Below, one piece after another: positions 33,786 to 40,799 of a stretch of DNA of 46,645 nt. The position numbers and the translations under genes were made by a program. The DNA is taken from NCBI GenBank assembly GCA_003220795.1, contig QHTK01000068.1:1-46645 (forward strand), in the 5' to 3' direction. A model generated the notes under the pieces. It was not told the origin of the DNA. It did not search any database and saw only the letters and a list, made by a program, of their open reading frames with translations. Each line of letters starts with the position of its first letter. The first letter of the stretch is position 1. The stretch comes from Gemmatimonadota bacterium. Lineage in GTDB: Bacteria > Gemmatimonadota > Gemmatimonadetes > Gemmatimonadales > GWC2-71-9.

Positions 33786-34929
33786 CGTCGCGGTGGCGCT
33801 GCTCGCAAGCGCCACTGCCCCGCTCGCCGCGCAGCGGTACTGGCGCGGCAATCTGTACCCGTACGTCTATTACAGCACGATCGATGGATTCTGGGGGGCA
33901 GTCCACTACGGCCGCTACAGCCCCGTGGGCGCGGTCGAGCGCCCGGAGGACAACCTCGCCTCGCTGAGCTTCGACGGCGGTGCGAGCACGCAGGGCAGCT
34001 ACGTCATCCTAGCGGACGCGCGCGCGCCGGCCTGGTGGGAAGGGTGGCGCGTCGGCCTCAGAGTAACGGCGGCCCGCGCGAACCGGCTCGGCTACTACGG
34101 CATCGGGAACGACGCGGCGTACTCGCGCGACAGCCTCACCGCGGCGGGAGGCGGACCGTACTTCTATCGGGTGAGTCGAACGCACGTCGCCGCGCGGGCC
34201 ACGCTCCAGCGCCGCGTGGCAGGTCCGCTGCGCGTGCTCGCTGGCGCGACGCTCGAGCGCACCGATTTCCGCCCGCTCCCGGGGCCGAGCGTGTTCCGGC
34301 GTGATCTCGCGGCCGGGATCGTCGACCCGAGCACCGTGCCGTTCACCGACAAGGTGGTGCGGGCCGGCGTCGTGCTCGACACGCGCGACAACGAGCTCGA
34401 CCCGCGCACGGGGCTCTTCGCCGAAGCCCTGTTCGCGAGCGGCACCGGGTACACGCGCACGACGGGCCACGCGCGGGTGCATGTACATCCCCTGCAGCGG
34501 GTGGTGCTCGCCGGACGGCTGGCCGTGGAAGGGATGGGCGGCAACCCACCGCTCGCGGCGCAGCAGGAGATGGAAGCGAGCGAGCGACCGTTCGTCGCCG
34601 TGGGCGGGTACCGCTCGCTGCGCGGCTACCATGATGGCCGGTTCACGGGACGGGGGAAGCTGCTGGGCGGAGTCGAGGCACGCTACGTAATCCTCGGGAT
34701 CCCGGCCGCGGCCGAGCTCAAGATCGTAGAGCTCAAGGTGGTGGCGTTCTTCGATGCCGGGCGGGTCTTCGGCCCGGGCGAGGCGGTGCGGCTCACCACG
34801 CGGGGGCTCCATCGGAGCGGCGGCGGCCAGCTCGCCCTGCGGTTCCTCCGCAGCTCACTGCTCGTCGTCGGCTACGGCAGGGGCAGCGAAGGCGGGCAGT
34901 TAGTCTTCGGCACGACCTGGAGCTACTGA
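33772..34929 (+). CDS. BamA/TamA-like outer-membrane beta-barrel (surface antigen D15 domain)
   Basis: About 385 residues. Strand pattern and motifs are those of an Omp85 C-terminal barrel: RAGVVLDTRDNELDPRTGLFAEALF, VGGYRSLRGYHDGRFTGRGKLLGGVEARY (the RGY...RF.G lid-loop block), and terminal aromatic FGTTWSY. No POTRA domains, so a barrel-only relative. The start is uncertain: a GTG at 33793 gives a signal peptide without basic residues, whereas CTG at 33772 gives LRAVSVAVALLASATAPLAAQ, a proper one. No ATG is available. The 3' end overlaps the convergent thioredoxin-like gene by 30 bp. Confidence 0.82.
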   Translation: MRAVSVAVALLASATAPLAAQRYWRGNLYPYVYYSTIDGFWGAVHYGRYSPVGAVERPEDNLASLSFDGGASTQGSYVILADARAPAWWEGWRVGLRVTAARANRLGYYGIGNDAAYSRDSLTAAGGGPYFYRVSRTHVAARATLQRRVAGPLRVLAGATLERTDFRPLPGPSVFRRDLAAGIVDPSTVPFTDKVVRAGVVLDTRDNELDPRTGLFAEALFASGTGYTRTTGHARVHVHPLQRVVLAGRLAVEGMGGNPPLAAQQEMEASERPFVAVGGYRSLRGYHDGRFTGRGKLLGGVEARYVILGIPAAAELKIVELKVVAFFDAGRVFGPGEAVRLTTRGLHRSGGGQLALRFLRSSLLVVGYGRGSEGGQLVFGTTWSY

Positions 34930-35457
34930 AGCGCGCTCTGGCAGCAGGGCGAGGATCTCCCGCAGCGTGCTGATCCCCTTGTCTCTCGCGTACCAGCGCC
35001 GGATCTGCGGATAGAGCTGGTCCTTCGGCGTGGTGCGGCGCGCCTCCATCACCCATGCCTGAAGCTCAGCCGGCCGCGACCCCCAGTGCCCCACCTCGCG
35101 GAACTGCGCATCGAGAACGATCACGATGGGGATGGCGCGCGCAGCGCCGCTGAGGTAGCGGTCCATCACCGCCGGATGCTCGTCGCGCCGCAGGATTCTC
35201 ATCTCGAGGCAACGCGCCTGCTCGCCCAGCTTCGCCACGTAGGGGATCGTGTTCGACGCGTCGCCGCACCAGTCCTCGGCGAGGACCAGCAGCCGGAAGG
35301 GTAAGCCGACCTCACAGGCACGCGCCAGCGCCCAGTCGGGGATGCGGGCCAGGTGGTACACGCCGGTCCACAGCGCGCAGTGCTCTGTGGACTGACGCAC
35401 GAACTCTTCGTATGTCAGGGCGGGTTGCCACAGCGCCTGGAAATCGAGATCGCTCAC
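34900..35457 (-). CDS. Thioredoxin-fold protein with a WCGDAS active-site variant
   Basis: 185 residues from a GTG at 35457. The thioredoxin core reads LLVLAEDWCGDASNTIPYVAKLG, with a single cysteine in the CxxC position (CGDA), then AARAIPIVIVLDAQFREVGHWGSRP with the cis-proline. This one-cysteine WCGDA form is a recognised cytoplasmic thioredoxin-like family of unclear function, possibly monothiol redox or binding. A ~70-residue helical N-terminus (FQALWQPALTYEEFVRQSTE) precedes the domain. No signal peptide. It follows the lysine-dehydrogenase-like gene on the same strand after 41 bp. Confidence 0.85.
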   Translation of the reverse strand: MSDLDFQALWQPALTYEEFVRQSTEHCALWTGVYHLARIPDWALARACEVGLPFRLLVLAEDWCGDASNTIPYVAKLGEQARCLEMRILRRDEHPAVMDRYLSGAARAIPIVIVLDAQFREVGHWGSRPAELQAWVMEARRTTPKDQLYPQIRRWYARDKGISTLREILALLPERASVAPGRAED

Positions 35458-35498
35458 AGCACCGAGACAACACCGCGCTGCCGGGTGAGGTTCCTGGC

Positions 35499-36635
35499 TC
35501 ACGTGAGCTCGCGAATCTCGACGCCCCGCTTGCCGAGCTCGGCGACGTAGTCGGCGAACGGCACGGCCTCGTCCGGCGTCCGCACCCCCTGCACGGCGAT
35601 CCGGCCTTCCACCTGCATCAGGCCCGTGACGGCAAGCGAGTACCCGGTCGTGCGCATCATCGCGCTGATGCCACGCGCTTCGTCGTAATAGTCGAGCAGT
35701 TGCCACGCGGCGCCTTGGCCGTTGTGGCCGCGCACGTCCACGCGGAGCGCCACCAAGTCCCGCCCCTCGGGCTTCGTGAGCTTGGGGGACACGGCCGCAA
35801 TGAACAGGTCACGCGGCACGACCTCCTTCCCCTTTACCTTCACCGGCGTGACGTCGAGGAGGCCGAGCTCCCGGATCGGGCGCATGACCGCGACGTGTCC
35901 CGGGTAACGGAGCGTCTTGTACTCCATCGTGCGGACCTTCCCCTCGTACGTCCACGGCAGGATCGAGATGCCGCCCCCGGTGTGGAACGCCTCGAGGACG
36001 CCGACCGGCGGCGGGAAAGTCACCTGCTCGACCTCGGAGAGCGCATCCACCCGGGTCGGCCGGCCGTCCCGCAGCACCCAGGAGGGAGTCGTGTAGTAGT
36101 CGAGCGCGCCCTCGAGCGAGTAGACGATCTGATAGTTCAGCGGCGGCTCGGGATGTTGTGGCAGGCCACCGACGTAGATCTTCACCGTCTCCGCGGTGCC
36201 GACCCGCCGGATCCCTTCCGCGGCGAGGATGTTCACCATCCCCGGCGCCAGCCCGCAATCCGGGATGACGGAGACGCCGCGCTCGCGCGCCGCCGCGTCG
36301 AGCTTGCGCTGCTGGAACACGATCTCCGTATTGCCACCCAGGTCGGCGCAATGCACGCCGCTCTCCACCGCTGCCTTGGAGACCTCCAGGTTGAAGTAGA
36401 ACGGCGCCGCATTCAGCACGGCGTCGTGCCCGCCCATCGCCGTGCGCAGCGCCGCACCGTCCTGCACGTCGAGCTTGAGGAGGGCGAGCCGCGGGCCGGC
36501 CAGCGGTCGGAGGAACGCGGCGATGCGATCGGGCTTCAGGTCGGCGACCGTGACCCGGTCCACACCGGTGTGCTGTAACAAATCGTAGGCGCAGGCGGAA
36601 CCCTGGAGCCCCGCGCCCAAAACCAGCATGCGCAT
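35499..36635 (-). CDS. Saccharopine dehydrogenase-family oxidoreductase (lysine 6-dehydrogenase-like)
   Basis: 378 residues from the ATG at 36635, with GGGAGG 10 nt upstream. Rossmann loop VLGAGLQGSACAYDLL binds NAD(P). ALNAAPFYFN-type region, DLGGNTEIVFQQ, PDCGLAPGMVNILAAEG, YVGGLPQHPEPPLNYQIVYS and VLEAFHTGGGISILP follow the layout of L-lysine 6-dehydrogenase and related saccharopine reductases. Function is probably oxidative deamination of lysine or a related amino acid; saccharopine reduction cannot be excluded. Divergent from a TetR regulator 101 bp away, which may control it. Confidence 0.87.
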   Translation of the reverse strand: MRMLVLGAGLQGSACAYDLLQHTGVDRVTVADLKPDRIAAFLRPLAGPRLALLKLDVQDGAALRTAMGGHDAVLNAAPFYFNLEVSKAAVESGVHCADLGGNTEIVFQQRKLDAAARERGVSVIPDCGLAPGMVNILAAEGIRRVGTAETVKIYVGGLPQHPEPPLNYQIVYSLEGALDYYTTPSWVLRDGRPTRVDALSEVEQVTFPPPVGVLEAFHTGGGISILPWTYEGKVRTMEYKTLRYPGHVAVMRPIRELGLLDVTPVKVKGKEVVPRDLFIAAVSPKLTKPEGRDLVALRVDVRGHNGQGAAWQLLDYYDEARGISAMMRTTGYSLAVTGLMQVEGRIAVQGVRTPDEAVPFADYVAELGKRGVEIRELT

Positions 36636-36736
36636 GGCGCAATTGCCTCCCGCCTGCGGTGAGGAGTCAACGAGCGGCGGAAAGCTAGTGGGGCACGATG
36701 GGCGACGGAACCCCGGCAAGGTTAGATTCGCGCGCG

Positions 36737-37315
36737 ATGACTCAGGCCGATCTCACCCGCCAGCGCCTCATCCGCGCCGCGCTCGAGCTGTTCACCACCA
36801 CGGGCTACCATTTCACGACGACGCCGCTGATTGCCAGGAAGGCCGGTGTCGCCGAAGGCACCATCTATCGGCACTTCGACTCGAAACAGCACCTGCTGAA
36901 CGAGCTGTACCGGGCGGCGGGACGCTGGGCCGTGCGGGTGGTGAAGGAAGCGGACGGGCTCAAGGTGGGTCCGCGCGAGAAGCTGGCGGAGCTGGGCCGG
37001 GGGCTGGTCGCCGGCGCGGCGCGGGAGCCAGCCGTCGCGCAGTTGTTCTTCGTGCAGCGCCACGCGGACCTGCTCGACGACGAGAGTCGCAAGGTCGCCC
37101 GCGACTTTCGCCTCGGCCTCGAGAGCCTGATGGCGCAAGGAAAGGCGGATGGCTCGGTGAAGCCGGGAGCGGTCGAGGTGTGGGCGGCGGTGTGGCTCGG
37201 TGTAGTGACGCTCGCGGTCGATCGCGTGGCCGGCAGGGAGTGGCCCGAGACGCACGCCGGCGTACAGCTCTCGCTCGATGCGGCCTGGGACGCTGTCGCG
37301 GCGCCCCGGCAGTGA
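36737..37315 (+). CDS. TetR/AcrR-family transcriptional regulator
   Basis: 192 residues. N-terminal helix-turn-helix: TRQRLIRAALELFTTTGYHFTTTPLIARKAGVAEGTIYRHFDSKQ is the canonical TetR DNA-binding domain. The C-terminal ~140 residues form a helical ligand-binding domain (FFVQRHADLLDDESRKVARD) whose ligand is unknown. The ATG at 36737 places the domain at the very start. The divergent lysine-dehydrogenase-like gene is the natural candidate target. The gene ends 25 bp before the hairpin at 37340-37406. Confidence 0.92.
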   Translation: MTQADLTRQRLIRAALELFTTTGYHFTTTPLIARKAGVAEGTIYRHFDSKQHLLNELYRAAGRWAVRVVKEADGLKVGPREKLAELGRGLVAGAAREPAVAQLFFVQRHADLLDDESRKVARDFRLGLESLMAQGKADGSVKPGAVEVWAAVWLGVVTLAVDRVAGREWPETHAGVQLSLDAAWDAVAAPRQ

Positions 37316-37339
37316 GGCAGGGTTCGCCTGCGACCAACC

Positions 37340-37406
37340 GTGAGGCCGTCGGGGTCCCACGGAGCGACTGTGTGCCTGTCGCGCAGTGGGACCCCGACGG
37401 CCTCAC
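37340..37406. repeat. Convergent-junction hairpin element, copy 1
   Basis: A perfect 21-bp stem (core GAGGCCGTCGGGGTCCCAC and its complement at 37386-37404), internal loop, then an inner GCGAC/GTCGC stem closing on TGTGTGCCT. It lies between the TetR and metallophosphoesterase 3' ends and includes the latter's stop codon. No T-run follows on either strand, so it is not a standard intrinsic terminator. Same element as 39940-40002. Confidence 0.85.
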
Positions 37407-38641
37407 CCCCGCCGCAGCGTGAACAGCTCGATCTCGGGCGGCGCGAAGACGCGGATCGGCACGCCGACTACGCCGATGCCGCGACTCACGTACAGTTGGC
37501 TGTCCCCGCGCTGGAAGTGCCCCATCACGTACTTCGTGATCAATCGCCCGGGGGACCACCCGATTCCGGGCACGTAGAGCTGCCCGCCGTGGATGTGCCC
37601 GGCGAGCGTCAGCGGGATGCCCCGTGGCGCAGCCCCATCCCACGCGCCCGGTCGATGCGCGAGCAGGATCTTGAACGCCGCCGCGGGAGCCGACCGCAGG
37701 GCGGCGACGACGTCGTCCGGCTGGGGATCGTCCGCCGTCCAGTTGTGCGGGTCGTCGATGCCCAGCAGCGCCAGCGTCGCGCCGCCACGCTCGATCACGT
37801 GACAGTCGTTCTGGAGGAATGTTTGCCCCGCGTCCCGGCAGCCGCGGATGACGTCGCGCTCACCGGTGTAGCGGTCGTGGTTCCCGAGCACCGTCACGAC
37901 GCCGAGCGGCGCGCGCAGCTCGCGGAACGCCTGCACGTACGGCGGAATAAAGGCACGGGAGATGTCGATCATGTCCCCCGTTTGCACGATCAGATCCGGT
38001 GTAAGCGCGTTCACCTGTCGCACGATCTCCTGCATCCGCTCGGCGCCCAGATGGATGCCCGCGTGCAGGTCGGACAGGTGGAGCAGGGTGAGGCCGTCGA
38101 GCCCGGGCGGCAGGTTCGGGAAGGTGAGCGTGCGGCGCGTGAGCTGCGGGACACGGTACGCGCTCCAGATCCCGTAAATGGACAGCGCGGCCCCCGCGGC
38201 GGCGTAGGAGTACGTGGCGCGGGCAAGAAAGCGGCGGCGGGACATGAGGGAGCTGGGAGCAGCGAGCAGTTCCGGTCGGTGCGTGGTGGACGCACGCCGT
38301 GTACCGAACAGAACTGCTCCCAGCTCCCTGCTCCCCCAGAGAACGAGCTTCCCGAGCAGATAGCAGGTGACCAGCGTCCCAAAGATCCACCCGAGCAGCT
38401 GCCACGCGATCCACGGTCCCAGATACGGGATCCGTCCCACGCCCCACATGCTCCCCGACAGGGCCCGGCCGGCGACCAGGACCCAGGGGATGTTGAAGAT
38501 CGCGAACGTCGCCGCGAGGCCGATCCGCACGCGCCGCGCCCGCTCGGGCCGTGCGGGGTCCGGCAGCCGCTCGCGCAGGTACACATAGAGCAGCACCTGC
38601 GGCGACACGAACAGGAGCAGATAGATTAGGCGCGTGATCAT
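37403..38641 (-). CDS. Membrane-anchored metallophosphoesterase (YkuE/YaeI-like)
   Basis: 412 residues from the ATG at 38641 (an upstream GTG at 38686 is possible). Several N-terminal membrane helices (LIYLLLFVSPQVLLYVYL, VRIGLAATFAIFNIPWVLVA, WQLLGWIFGTLVTCYLLGKLV), a linker, a Tat-like RRRFLARA helix, then a calcineurin-like domain with complete metal ligands: LSDLHAG, TGDMIDI, VLGNHDRY, LLAHRPG, AGHIHGGQL. Relatives hydrolyse UDP-diacylglucosamine or other phosphoesters at the membrane. The linker carries repeat copy B (38249-38336). The start codon overlaps that of the divergent S41 gene. Confidence 0.9.
   Translation of the reverse strand: MITRLIYLLLFVSPQVLLYVYLRERLPDPARPERARRVRIGLAATFAIFNIPWVLVAGRALSGSMWGVGRIPYLGPWIAWQLLGWIFGTLVTCYLLGKLVLWGSRELGAVLFGTRRASTTHRPELLAAPSSLMSRRRFLARATYSYAAAGAALSIYGIWSAYRVPQLTRRTLTFPNLPPGLDGLTLLHLSDLHAGIHLGAERMQEIVRQVNALTPDLIVQTGDMIDISRAFIPPYVQAFRELRAPLGVVTVLGNHDRYTGERDVIRGCRDAGQTFLQNDCHVIERGGATLALLGIDDPHNWTADDPQPDDVVAALRSAPAAAFKILLAHRPGAWDGAAPRGIPLTLAGHIHGGQLYVPGIGWSPGRLITKYVMGHFQRGDSQLYVSRGIGVVGVPIRVFAPPEIELFTLRRG
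38249..38336. repeat. Heptad-arm inverted repeat element, copy B (inside the metallophosphoesterase gene)
   Basis: Left arm GGAGCTG-GGAGCAG-CGAGCAG-T, a 41-nt spacer (38271-38311), right arm AACTGCTCC continuing CAGCTCC, CTGCTCC. Same heptads and spacer length as copy A, but a different spacer sequence, here with a perfect GTGCGT-GGTGG-ACGCAC hairpin. It encodes the protein linker SRELGAVLFGTRRAST...LLAAPSS. Confidence 0.75.
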
Positions 38642-39935
38642 GCGGTCAGCAGCTGTCCTCGCTCTGGGCCTCGCCGTGTCCGCCACAACGCTTGCCGGCC
38701 AACAGCTGGTGGCGACGGAGCGCGCGGAGGTCGTCGCGACGATCTGGGCCGAGGCGCGCTACAATTTTGCCTTCTGGGATCGCGTGCGGGCCGACTGGGA
38801 TTCCGCCCTCAGCGCGAACCTGCGGCTCGCGGCGCAGCCCCAGTCGGACGTCCTGTTCTACCGCCGGTTGCGCCGCCTCGTCGCCCTGCTGGGCGACGGG
38901 CAGGCCGCCGTGGTCCCCCCCGCCAACCTGCGGTCGCGCATTGCGCGCCCACCCTTGCTGCTCGAAAGCGTAGAGCAGCGACCGCTCATCCGCGACTACG
39001 CCGAGAACGACGAGATGCGGGTGGCGCGGCCCGAGCGACTCGCCGAGATCCTCGCGGTGCAGGGCATCCCGGCCGAGAGCTGGGTGCGGGACTCGGTGCT
39101 CCCCGAGACCTCGGCCGCGACGCCGCTGGACCGCTGGCAGCGCGCCATTCAATGGATGCTCCAGGGGGAGAAGGGCACGACCGTGAACCTCCTGCTGCGT
39201 CTTCCCGGCGGCGCCCAGCGCGGCATCAGCGTGACCCGCAGCGTCTCGCTGAACGATCGCTGGCCGCTCGAGCGACCCGACATCGAGATCGATTCCCTTC
39301 CCGGCGCGCTGGTGATGACGCGCGTCAACGCGCTCGCCGAGGAGGACGTGGTGCGTCGTTTCGACCGGGCCTTTCCGGACTTCTCGGGTGTGACGGGACT
39401 GATCGTCGATCTACGTCACGCCGCGGGCGGCGAAAGCCGCTACGGCTACGCGATTCTGGCGCGCCTCACCGGGCGCGCGTTCCCGGTAGCGCGCTGGAGA
39501 ACGCCGCAATACCGCCCCGTGTTCCGCGTGTTGCGAGCGCCCGACTCCGCCTTCTCCTGGTACGGCCCGCCCCCCGATACCGTTTTCCCTTCGGGGGACC
39601 GCCCCGGCTACACCGGACCGATCGCCGTGCTGGCGTCGAACGCGACGGCCGGGGCGGCCGAGGACTTTCTGGTGGCGTTCCGGAACGCCACGCGTGGCGT
39701 GATCATCGGGGAGACGTCGGCCGGCAGTCCGGGCGAGGCGCTCACGATCGCGCTCCCCAAGAACTGGGCGATGCAGCTCTCCGTGACGCGCCACGCGTTT
39801 CCCAACGGGGAAGAGTTCGCGGGAAAGGGGATCCAGCCGGAGTTGACGGTCTCGTCGACCGTCGCCGACGTGCAGGCGGGAACGGACGCGGCCCTCGAGC
39901 GGGCGCGGGAGTACGTGGGCGCGAAGCGGCGGTAA
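38640..39935 (+). CDS. Secreted S41-family protein lacking the catalytic serine
   Basis: 431 residues from the ATG at 38640 (GTG 38634 also possible). Signal peptide MRSAAVLALGLAVSATTLAG. The S41 core is recognisable: VTGLIVDLRHAAGGESRYGY, GPIAVLASNATAGAAEDFLVAF, GVIIGETSAGSPGEAL, GKGIQPELTV. In S41 enzymes the nucleophile sits three residues before the Glu of (S)AxE; here that position is Gly338 (codon GGG at 39651). The protein is therefore predicted inactive as a protease, perhaps a binding protein. No PDZ domain is evident. Its start overlaps the divergent metallophosphoesterase start. Confidence 0.83.
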   Translation: MRSAAVLALGLAVSATTLAGQQLVATERAEVVATIWAEARYNFAFWDRVRADWDSALSANLRLAAQPQSDVLFYRRLRRLVALLGDGQAAVVPPANLRSRIARPPLLLESVEQRPLIRDYAENDEMRVARPERLAEILAVQGIPAESWVRDSVLPETSAATPLDRWQRAIQWMLQGEKGTTVNLLLRLPGGAQRGISVTRSVSLNDRWPLERPDIEIDSLPGALVMTRVNALAEEDVVRRFDRAFPDFSGVTGLIVDLRHAAGGESRYGYAILARLTGRAFPVARWRTPQYRPVFRVLRAPDSAFSWYGPPPDTVFPSGDRPGYTGPIAVLASNATAGAAEDFLVAFRNATRGVIIGETSAGSPGEALTIALPKNWAMQLSVTRHAFPNGEEFAGKGIQPELTVSSTVADVQAGTDAALERAREYVGAKRR

Positions 39936-39939
39936 GTCA

Positions 39940-40002
39940 GCAGGCCGTCGGGGTCCCCGGAGCGACTGTGTGCTTGTCGCGGAGGGGACCCCGACGGCCT
40001 GC
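39940..40002. repeat. Convergent-junction hairpin element, copy 2
   Basis: A perfect 19-bp stem (CAGGCCGTCGGGGTCCCC and complement, plus a closing G-C), the same GGA-GCGAC loop neck and TGTGTGCTT tip as copy 1. Relative to copy 1 one base pair (A-T) is missing, removed from both arms. It occupies nearly the whole 72-bp gap between the S41 and dienelactone hydrolase stop codons. No T-run follows. Confidence 0.85.
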
Positions 40003-40007
40003 CACTG

Positions 40008-40799
40008 CTACCGCTCCAGACGCTGTCGGAAGAACTGGATTACCGCTCTCCACGCGCTGTCCGCCACTTCGGGCTTCTCGCGCGAGCGCAGGAATCCGTG
40101 CCCCACCCCGGGATAGATCGCGTAGTGGTAGTCCTTCGCATACTGCTTCACCGCAGCCGCCACGTCCGTCAGTCCCGCGTCGATGCGCGCGTCGTTCTCC
40201 GCGTAAACGCCGAGCCCGCTCGCGCGGATCCGCGCGATCGCGGCGGCCTCGGGGCCGGGTCCGTAGCACACCACGAACGCTCCGAGCGCCGGGTTGTTGG
40301 TCGCGTAACGGAAGCTCTGGCCGCCGCCCCAGCAGAAGCCGATCACGCCGATCCGGTCGCGCCGCGCCGCCTTCACCGTCCGCAGGTAGGCGACCGACGC
40401 GTCGAGATCCAGCGTGACCGTGTCGGGGTTGAGCCCGGCGATCACCTTCCGCGCGTCGTCGGTCGAGGAGGGCGTGCCGCCGCGGCGCGACAACAGGTCG
40501 GGCGCGAGCGCGACGAAGCCGTCCTTCGCGAGCTGCTCCGTCGTCTGGCGGATGAAGTCCGACATCCCGAAGATCTCGTGAATCACCACCACGCCGGGCG
40601 CGGGGTCTTTGCGCTCCGGATAGGCGAGGTACGCCGTGATGGTGTCTTTGCCGCTGGGATACTTCACGTACTCGGCGTGGATGTCAGGGTGGTGGAGGCT
40701 GGTGGAGGCTGGTGGAGGATGGTGAAGGTACGACACCAGAAGTAGACCGCTCGCCAGCCCCACTACGCCGCCGCGTACCTCCACCGCCCTATTTCCCAT
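40008..40799 (-). CDS. Dienelactone hydrolase-family protein, exported
   Basis: 263 residues. Alpha/beta hydrolase with Cys-Asp-His triad: GVIGFCWGGGQSF (nucleophile Cys), VYAENDARI (Asp) and PGVGHGFLRS (His). VVVIHEIFGMSDFIRQTTEQL is the typical first half. An N-terminal hydrophobic stretch (GGVVGLASGLLLVSYL) suggests secretion or anchoring, followed by a repeat-encoded HHPPPASTSLHHPD segment. Substrate could be a lactone or ester. The ATG at 40799 overlaps the upstream sorbosone dehydrogenase-like gene by 11 bp, so they are co-transcribed. Confidence 0.9.
   Translation of the reverse strand: MGNRAVEVRGGVVGLASGLLLVSYLHHPPPASTSLHHPDIHAEYVKYPSGKDTITAYLAYPERKDPAPGVVVIHEIFGMSDFIRQTTEQLAKDGFVALAPDLLSRRGGTPSSTDDARKVIAGLNPDTVTLDLDASVAYLRTVKAARRDRIGVIGFCWGGGQSFRYATNNPALGAFVVCYGPGPEAAAIARIRASGLGVYAENDARIDAGLTDVAAAVKQYAKDYHYAIYPGVGHGFLRSREKPEVADSAWRAVIQFFRQRLER
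40691..40724. repeat. Decanucleotide tandem repeat in the dienelactone hydrolase gene
   Basis: GGTGGAGGCT twice, GGTGGAGGAT once, then a partial GGTGAAGG. It encodes the His/Pro/Ser-rich segment just after the signal sequence. Three full copies total 30 bp, so only triple changes keep the frame. Confidence 0.7.

Noticed and set aside
37340..40002. Calling the paired hairpins ordinary Rho-independent terminators
   Set aside because: Neither strand has a T-run after the stem in either copy, so the standard signal is incomplete.
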